Positions 58,094 to 64,000 of a stretch of 64,000 bases of DNA are shown here, piece by piece; within the stretch, counting starts at the first letter, position 1, and each line of letters starts with the position of its first letter. The notes beneath the pieces are model-generated. The model had not been told where the DNA came from. It ran no database searches and was given only the letters and a program-made list of their open reading frames with translations. The stretch is from the NCBI GenBank assembly GCA_037349315.1, contig JBAIAC010000014.1, positions 25,335,001 through 25,399,000 of the forward strand, written 5' to 3'. Position numbers and translations under genes: made by a program. The stretch comes from Chelydra serpentina. Its lineage: Eukaryota > Chordata > Testudines > Chelydridae.

Positions 58094-58468
58094 GTGGATG
58101 AGGAGGACATGACAAGTATCTACAATGATCTGAAGGGAGTAAATTCTAATGGTGGAGAAGAATTGTTTGGAGTGGTAATAGCTGGAAGCAATAGCACAAA
58201 GTTAGGAAAAGTAACAATGAGGCTGTACTGTATATGGAAAAAGAACTTCTTGACAGTGAGCCCTGTTATGCTGTGGAATATTTCCCAGTCCCAGAATAGC
58301 TTGGACATTTCAAAGATGGCTGGAAAAATACTTAGAAAGTATACCATAAGGAATACTACTACATTGCCAGGGAAATGGGCTAGAATATCCAATAGGTCTG
58401 TTCCTTCTCTAGCTTCTATGATTTTTAATATAAATAGTCTGACATCTCCAGGAGATGATTCCATCTGA
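58094..58468 (+). mobile_element. CR1 LINE 3' end, second subfamily
   Basis: 'gttatgctgtggaatatttc', 'atggctggaaaaatacttag', 'gccagggaaatgggctagaa' and 'ataggtctgttccttctcta' then 'gcttctatgattttta' follow a CR1 3' end. The whole stretch is open for 124 codons, including 'NSNGGEELFGVV', but this is CR1 tail rather than a gene. Confidence 0.75.
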
Positions 58469-58474
58469 TGCAAT

Positions 58475-59640
58475 GAAAATAAGGAAGAGTTCTGAATTTG
58501 GGACTAAATCCACAGCTAATGTAAAATGACTTCAACTGATTTCAGTGGAACTATGCTGGCTTACAACAAATCTCTCTTAAAACATCCCTCTTCTCTTCTG
58601 TGATGTCAATTCTTAGCCCTAGTCAAATAATTACCTCAAAATTTTGAACCCCACACTCACTTTTGGAAGAATTAATTCACTCTGGTAAAGCAATGTAATT
58701 TCAATCTGCTGCGTATGTGGAAATGTATTTTGAAACTAAATGTGTCCTGTAGCACTGGCCTTTTTCTGTGTCAGATTATGTATAGATTTTCTTAGCATTA
58801 GGCTCTCACTTCAGAAAGCAGTGTGTTTCTCAGTCCAATTGGCCTGGCATAACTTAAACAAGAGGTAGCTATTGCTACCATATGCAGCTGTATTACAGAA
58901 CAGTGGGGCTTTCAGAAAGATGTATTTCTTCACCAGACAGGAACTGCACACAGCCAGGCATTGATAACTGTACAGCTGGGATCTGATGGCATTATTCAAT
59001 GGAACTGAGTCAGCGCATCTACCCAGGCATGAAAAAGAGAAGAACTGTGTTTTAATCCCGTGACAGAACACAGTAAATTATCAAAGAAAATAAAAGGCTG
59101 GTGACAATATGCTGTTGTGTTAAAGCCTTCAGAATTGAAAGCTTGAACTTCTTTCTACTGCACATTGTGACTAAAGGTGGGAAATAAAAAATATTTGAGC
59201 GCGGTTTTAGAGCAAGTTTAAGAAATTAGAGGAACCCAGTCTGAATGCAGATGTGATGCTACAAAAGTGCTCTCTGAAGGGTTCTGCCCATTATAAAATG
59301 AGATCAAAATGCAAAGTTTAGATCCAGATTCATATCCAGATCCAAACTTTCCCAAAATTTGATGATTTTTGGAGCTGGGATTTGGTTTAGGGACATCTCT
59401 AATATAAATGTTTGGTAGAGTATTTTTTTGGGAAGGTGGGAAGTATCAGATTTTTGTCACTGCACTAGTCTTTATTTTTATGCTATGACAAGTTATATGG
59501 TACCATATACCTTCCCATATCATGTATATTGGGAGGAGTAACAAACCCAAAGATGAATGCTTTCAAACGTCCAAGAATGACAGGTATCAATTATAAATGC
59601 ACCATATGAAGTTATGATTTTTCTGCTGTGAGCACGTGTT
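58475..59640. other. Intergenic DNA
   Basis: No gene recognised. Near 59320-59400, 'ccagattcatatccagatcc' is part of an old repeat. Confidence 0.5.
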
Positions 59641-59649
59641 TGTGTTTAT

Positions 59650-59730
59650 ATTAGATATATATATGTACACACACATATACATATATATACACTACACACA
59701 CATACATATACACAAACAATATATAGATGT
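59650..59730. repeat. Mixed (TA)/(CA) simple repeat
   Basis: Alternating 'atatatat', 'acacacacat' and 'atacatatatata' blocks over about 80 bp. Confidence 0.85.
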
Positions 59731-60550
59731 ATTTTTTCTAAATAAACTTTCAAAAGAAACTAATTTAATTTAAAAATATTAAAATATTAAAAACTAAAAA
59801 AATAAAATCCACAGTATTACTCAAATGGGGCACATCATTCCTAATGTGCCTTGTATTAGTCTGGGTCATTACTACAGGATATTGTCCCCCTTTTTTTTTT
59901 TTATTATAAGCAGGATTTTTTACATAAAAATAGCAATTACCAATATCTAGCACAAGTAAAGTACTGGTAACATGAAATATATTTGGTCTTAATGGAATGA
60001 ATTTTAAATGAATAATTACAAGAAAATGTGGGGTCCAGTTTGCTAGTGTAAATGGATAAAATTTCACTGAAGTCAATAGGGCTACAGCAGAAAATGCACA
60101 CCAGCAGACAATATGCACCCAAATTTCAAGGCCACTGTCTATGGAATTATGGTTCTCTAAATCAGAAGAATAAATGGAACTGTTGGACCCTTTGCCCTGA
60201 AATATGTAGCTGATTTTTTAATATTATTTAACAAACTACAGTACTTCAGTTGGTTGAAGTGTTAGAATTCTTGTAAATGTCCACTGCTACTACGCACTGC
60301 TTTGTGTTTCCATTTTTTTAAAAGAGGAGGGGACTCTATAAAAAGAAAGGTGAAGGTTTAAAAATCAACATATCTAACTACTCTGTGTCTGTTCCAGGTA
60401 TTTCTAATGTGCCCTTTGGATTCCAGATGATTTCAGGGAGGCCTAACTAGTGTCTGCCTGTGCAATTAAGCTCTTCACTCTCAGGCACACCAAGGACTAA
60501 AGAAATTTGAGAGGCCTAGAAATAGTTTGACAAATAGAAGTTGTAAAGTA
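59731..60550. other. Intergenic DNA
   Basis: About 820 bp; the open frame 59765-60118 (minus) shows no domain. Confidence 0.5.
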
Positions 60551-60752
60551 CAGTATTGCCAATTCTTCTGAATGTGTCATGAGTCTCATGATAGATATTT
60601 GGTGTTTTACATAAAACTACCCTGACTGCTGGAGTTAGGCAATTACATGAGATTTTCAGTTTTTATCTACAAGAAAATATGTTGCTAGCCATCATGGTTA
60701 CAGAGAAAAGCTTGAAACGGTGACCATAAAGGCTCTGACTCCAGTAGGCAAA
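60551..60752 (+). repeat. Interspersed repeat, copy 2 of a two-copy family
   Basis: 'catgagtctcatgatagata', 'tttggtgttttacataaaac', 'acatgagattttcag', 'gctagccatcatggttaca', 'gagaaaagcttgaaacgg'. Same motif order as 6748-6932 in the opposite orientation. No TSD seen. Confidence 0.65.
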
Positions 60753-62080
60753 TAAAAAGAATTCCACACCATAGCCAGAACAGCATAGTGGACTGCAGCT
60801 GCTAAAAGGTCATGGAGAAGTCTTTACTGCTGCTGGTTTTTTTGACTGGTAGGCGGCACAAGGAAGGGATGCTGTTAATTTCTGGAGGATCCAGGAGATA
60901 GGAGAAACAGCTTGTAGAGAGGAAACAGCTTATGAGGAGGAAGCAGGAGGCACAGCAAAAGTAAGGTCATCAAGTGAGGAGGCATATCAAGAGGGCTTAC
61001 AGATGCTGGATATGGGCCAGAAGCTCCTGCCAACATGAGACCAATGACCATCTGTACAGGATATTTTCAGTATATCTAGATAGCTCAGATACTTGGTCTG
61101 ATGTTCCTGGGTTCCAGCCCTGCAAAGATTTGTACACACACTGAACTTTACACACTCTGAGTTGTCCCACTGAAGTCAGAGTTAGATTGTAAAGAGCAGG
61201 CACAGAAAATGAAGTCTTTTTTTTTTCATATCAGGCTCTTAGAGTGCCTCAGAACACTGGGGAACCCTGACTGAATATCCATTTATTAGCAAAGAGTTAA
61301 TAATTTATCCTTTTGCAGTAATGTCAACCATTCTATGATGTATTAACTAACCCAAAGGATGAAAAACTTATTTAGAGATCTCCTTCATTTTTTGTTGTCA
61401 CATTTCCAAGTACTTAGCTATGGGCATGTACTGTGCAAAATTTACTGAATTTAAATTGCCCTCTATGCACATTACACAATGGCTTTTATATACAAAGTAT
61501 ACTGTTTAGCAAGGGAGAATCGTAAAGGACACATTATAATTTAACATCGGATGCATGAATGTAGCCTATGTTTTTCAGAGAACAAAGACTGACTTTTTGT
61601 AGATGTGTATGTTTTATTCATCACTGAATAACTGGGCTATAAGTGTATAATTTGTAACATTATTGATTTGCAATATGTGCATTTTCACTTTAGTGTTTGG
61701 CCATATTCAGTTTGCTTTCTGCCATTGTCTGCTACTCACTCTATTTATAATTAAAGTGACTAAAATTTATTTAATGTACTTACTGTTATGTAGCATTAAG
61801 CAGTAGTTATAGTCATAAAACTTCATTTGTGCATTGAAATCATAAGAAGATGTGGAATGTGCCCTAAAAACATTCTCTTTTACACTGCATAAATATAATG
61901 AAACGTACTTTTAAATACATAAAGCATAATGTATTAACAAACATTTATTTTAATGTATAATGACATTGTATATAGCACCCCATTTATATCAATTTCATAT
62001 GTTCTTTACAACCACTGGTAATGCAAAAAAGGAGTAGTTGCTGAGTCATGATATGGGCTTCAGTGGGAATAAACTGGCTA
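60753..62080. other. Intergenic DNA, no gene recognised
   Basis: About 1.3 kb without supported features. Confidence 0.55.
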
Positions 62081-62082
62081 TC

Positions 62083-62226
62083 AGACTTGAAGAAGAGCTC
62101 TGTTTAGCTCAAAAACTTGTCTCTGTCTCGTCCACCAACAGAAATTGGTCCAATCAAAGATATTATCTCACCCACCTTGTCTCTCTAATATTCTGGGACC
62201 AGCATATCTACAACACCACTGCAAAT
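62083..62226 (+). repeat. Single-arm copy of the ACAAGGTGGGTGAGG repeat
   Basis: 'gaagaagagctctgtttagc', 'ttgtctctgtctcgtccacc', 'gaaattggtccaatcaaag' and 'cacccaccttgtctctctaa' run to 'ctgggaccag'. It equals the right arm of 46074-46270 without the inverted left arm. Confidence 0.65.
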
Positions 62227-62247
62227 ATCTTAAAAGCAGCCATCAAA

Positions 62248-62547
62248 GGGCATGTCTGGCCTTTGAGCTGCGGATATAATTCCCAACTCAGGGAAACATA
62301 GCCAAGCTAGCTGTGACTGAGTTAGCATGCTCAAAATCTAATTTAGCCACAGCAACATGAGTGGCAGGAGGGGCTAGCCTCCCTGAACATGTGCCTGATG
62401 TCTTGGATGGGTACATACGCAAGGCTGCAAGCCCCTCCTGCCACTCATGGCGGCACTCTATTTTTAGGATGCGAGTTCTATCAGAGCCAACACAGGTATG
62501 TCTCCTCATTGGGAATTACACCTCCAGCTTAAAGAGCAGACATACTC
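62248..62547. mobile_element. Miniature inverted-repeat element (300 bp), GGGCATGTCTG type
   Basis: The left end 'gggcatgtctggcctttgag' and the complement of the right end ('gagtatgtctgctctttaag') agree at 15 or so of 20. The interior is palindromic: 'gagtggcaggaggggctagc' faces 'caagcccctcctgccactca'. The right flank is 'tta' and the left 'aaa', so the TSD is not clean. Confidence 0.65.
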
Positions 62548-62593
62548 TTAGATACCTGATTCTAGTTTAACTATTTGCATGAGCCAAAAGAGA

Positions 62594-62665
62594 GAAAGAA
62601 TGGTCTTGTGGACGAGGCACTAGCCTGGGAATCAGGAGTGCTGGGCTCAAGTCTTGCCTTTGGCA
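62594..62665 (+). mobile_element. tRNA-like SINE head
   Basis: 'tggtcttgtggacgaggcac' (A-box-like), 'gctgggctcaagtcttg' (B-box-like), then 'cagatttcctgtggg', where the MIR-type core should begin but is replaced by other sequence. Old SINE, not a tRNA gene. Confidence 0.6.
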
Positions 62666-62679
62666 CAGATTTCCTGTGG

Positions 62680-63114
62680 GCGGGTTCCACAAAGGGGTCT
62701 CAGCATTGCAATGCCTAACATAAGGAACCCTGCACCCCAGTGGAATCTTCAGCCCCAAGTTAGGCGTCCAGGCTTCCTATACAATGCATGGTGAGAGTTA
62801 GGCACCTAAGAATACGATTGATAAAAGCCAGCAAGCTGAGTGGGGAGCCACCTAAATTAGCCAGTAGAAAATACCAAGTCCCTCAAAGGAAATTAGGCAC
62901 CTAAATCCAGGCCAGAAAGAGGTGCTTACTTTCACTCAGAATTCACAGCTATGGACCCTCTCCTAGGTCTAGGTAGCTAAACCAGGTCAGCCCTTTCCCA
63001 AGAAAGGCCAAGGATGTAGTCCCCACTTTCACCCAATATCCCACCAGTTGGACCATTTATCTTGGATATTCATTGGTCCCAAGAGACAGTAAGAATGACT
63101 CTATATCCTTATGA
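62680..63114. repeat. Region with recurring AGGCACCTAA motifs
   Basis: 'gttaggcgtccagg', 'gttaggcacctaag' and 'attaggcacctaaatcc' recur between 62760 and 62905, as in another palindromic reptile repeat. Limits unclear. Confidence 0.4.
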
Positions 63115-63360
63115 CTAAGGCACCCACCTGGAAGGAGGGAGATGCAGATTCCAGGCCCTGCTCCAATGAATATAATTATTTATACAACATGAAACAGCTC
63201 TAAAAGGAGAAATTGAGAGAGACACACCCCTGAATATCTAATAGCCAAATGGTTAGGGCACTGACCTAGTATATGGGAGACCTGGATTCAAATACCTTCT
63301 CCGCATTAGATAGCAGAGGGATTTGAACCTGGTCTCCCGCCTAAGAACATGCTTACTTGG
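63115..63360. mobile_element. tRNA-like SINE heads in mixed orientation
   Basis: Plus: 'atggttagggcactgaccta' and 'gacctggattcaaatacc' (about 63250-63296). Facing minus-strand head: 'gatttgaacctggtctcccg' (about 63321). An earlier partial head lies at 63118 ('aaggcacccacctgg'). Same arrangement as 36262-36420. Confidence 0.6.
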
Positions 63361-63637
63361 TCCATACAGGTGCGATAGGCAAGGAAACACCCGCTCTGTG
63401 AATCCCACTGGGGAATAGGCATGAGCCATGCATCAGGTTTGAGGCATCTGTTCATGTGCCCACTGGAAGAGTTTTAAGTGTGTGGGGCACTTTACAGTCA
63501 GAGATTTTGATGCATAGGTAATTTAGGCCCCTAAAGTTAGGCGGTGGCTGAGCAGAGGTTTGAGAATCTAAATTTTGGACTTCGGCTGCTAAATCCCTTT
63601 GGATTAAACCTTGTTTGGCCTTGTGTAAATCACTTGG

Positions 63638-63729
63638 GTCCAGAGTCAGCAAAGCACATTGGAATGTGCTTAAGTTCATCCATATTCGGCAAAGGAAAAT
63701 AAAACATTCGCAAGTGCTTTGCTGAATCT
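63638..63729. repeat. Fold-back repeat (CCTGATCC family), compact copy
   Basis: The left arm 'gagtcagcaaagcaca' and right arm 'agtgctttgctgaatc' are inverted, with the centre partly lost. Confidence 0.65.
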
Positions 63730-64000
63730 ATAAAATGGGAATGATAATTCCTTATCTAGATGCGGGAGGCATTGCTTGGGTGTGTAGAGAGCCATGCAAG
63801 GTATATACCCTACGGTTCTGTTGTGTCTCTACTCTACTTGCCTAAGCAGTGTTTCATATTCCATACTGCTATTTATACCAATATTAGCTGGGTGTGCAAT
63901 GTTTTTACATGCCACCACAAGTGTAGACCTATCCTACAACATAGTGTACAATAGTATTATATTGGTGGAAGTGTTATTTTGAAGATACAACCGTAATCAG
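63730..64000. other. Window end, nothing recognised
   Basis: Unique-looking DNA with two overlapping chance open frames. Confidence 0.5.

Noticed and set aside
58094..58468. 124-codon plus-strand frame as a coding gene
   Set aside because: The DNA matches a CR1 3' end in motif order, so the frame is transposon tail sequence.

Overview
This is 64 kb of repeat-rich, AT-rich vertebrate DNA in which I can support no intact protein-coding gene, RNA gene, CRISPR array or operon. The open frames present are short and either sit in transposable-element relics or look like chance frames. The repeats point to a reptile, most likely a turtle: many 5'-truncated CR1 LINE tails ending in the (ATTCTATG)n or (TTCTTATG)n type of 3' repeat, old MIR/CORE-SINE copies, hAT and short-TSD terminal-inverted-repeat elements, a solo LTR of a retrovirus-like element, and palindromic fold-back repeats that I associate with turtle and crocodilian genomes. 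The species assignment is recognition from memory and could not be checked here.

Layout. 1-5 kb: unique DNA, an LTR-like stretch, a pyrimidine-rich tract, a 95-bp retroposed insert with a 13-bp target-site duplication (TSD), and the decayed 3' end of a non-CR1 LINE with a zinc-knuckle-like C-terminus and a (GAA)n tail. 5-14 kb: mostly unremarkable, with a full-length 737-bp hAT-type element (8-bp TSD) and a snap-back insert (14-bp TSD). 14-20 kb: an interrupted MIR and an LTR-like promoter/polyA region near 19.5 kb. 20-32 kb: a short hAT at 22.1 kb, MIR and CR1 pieces, a hAT at 30.3 kb, a fold-back element at 31.1 kb. 34-38 kb: a solo LTR with 5-bp TSD, CR1 tails, facing tRNA-like SINE heads, and one inverted-repeat element nested inside another. 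38-49 kb: a long unannotated tract, a 69-bp (AT)n tract, an 804-bp inverted-repeat element, MIR, and two related LTR-like segments. 49-58 kb: the longest CR1 copy (about 2.6 kb, minus strand) split by a 235-bp hAT, then a 1.1-kb inverted-repeat element split by a GC-rich insert, then more CR1. 58-64 kb: CR1, palindromic repeats and tRNA-like SINE heads.

The genes do not work together here because there are none to describe. The value of the window is its insertion stratigraphy: several elements interrupt others with preserved target-site duplications, which gives relative ages. I found no convincing new biological system. The most unusual items are the snap-back and self-complementary inserts, the several inverted-repeat families sharing one terminal motif, and a seven-copy palindromic fold-back family.
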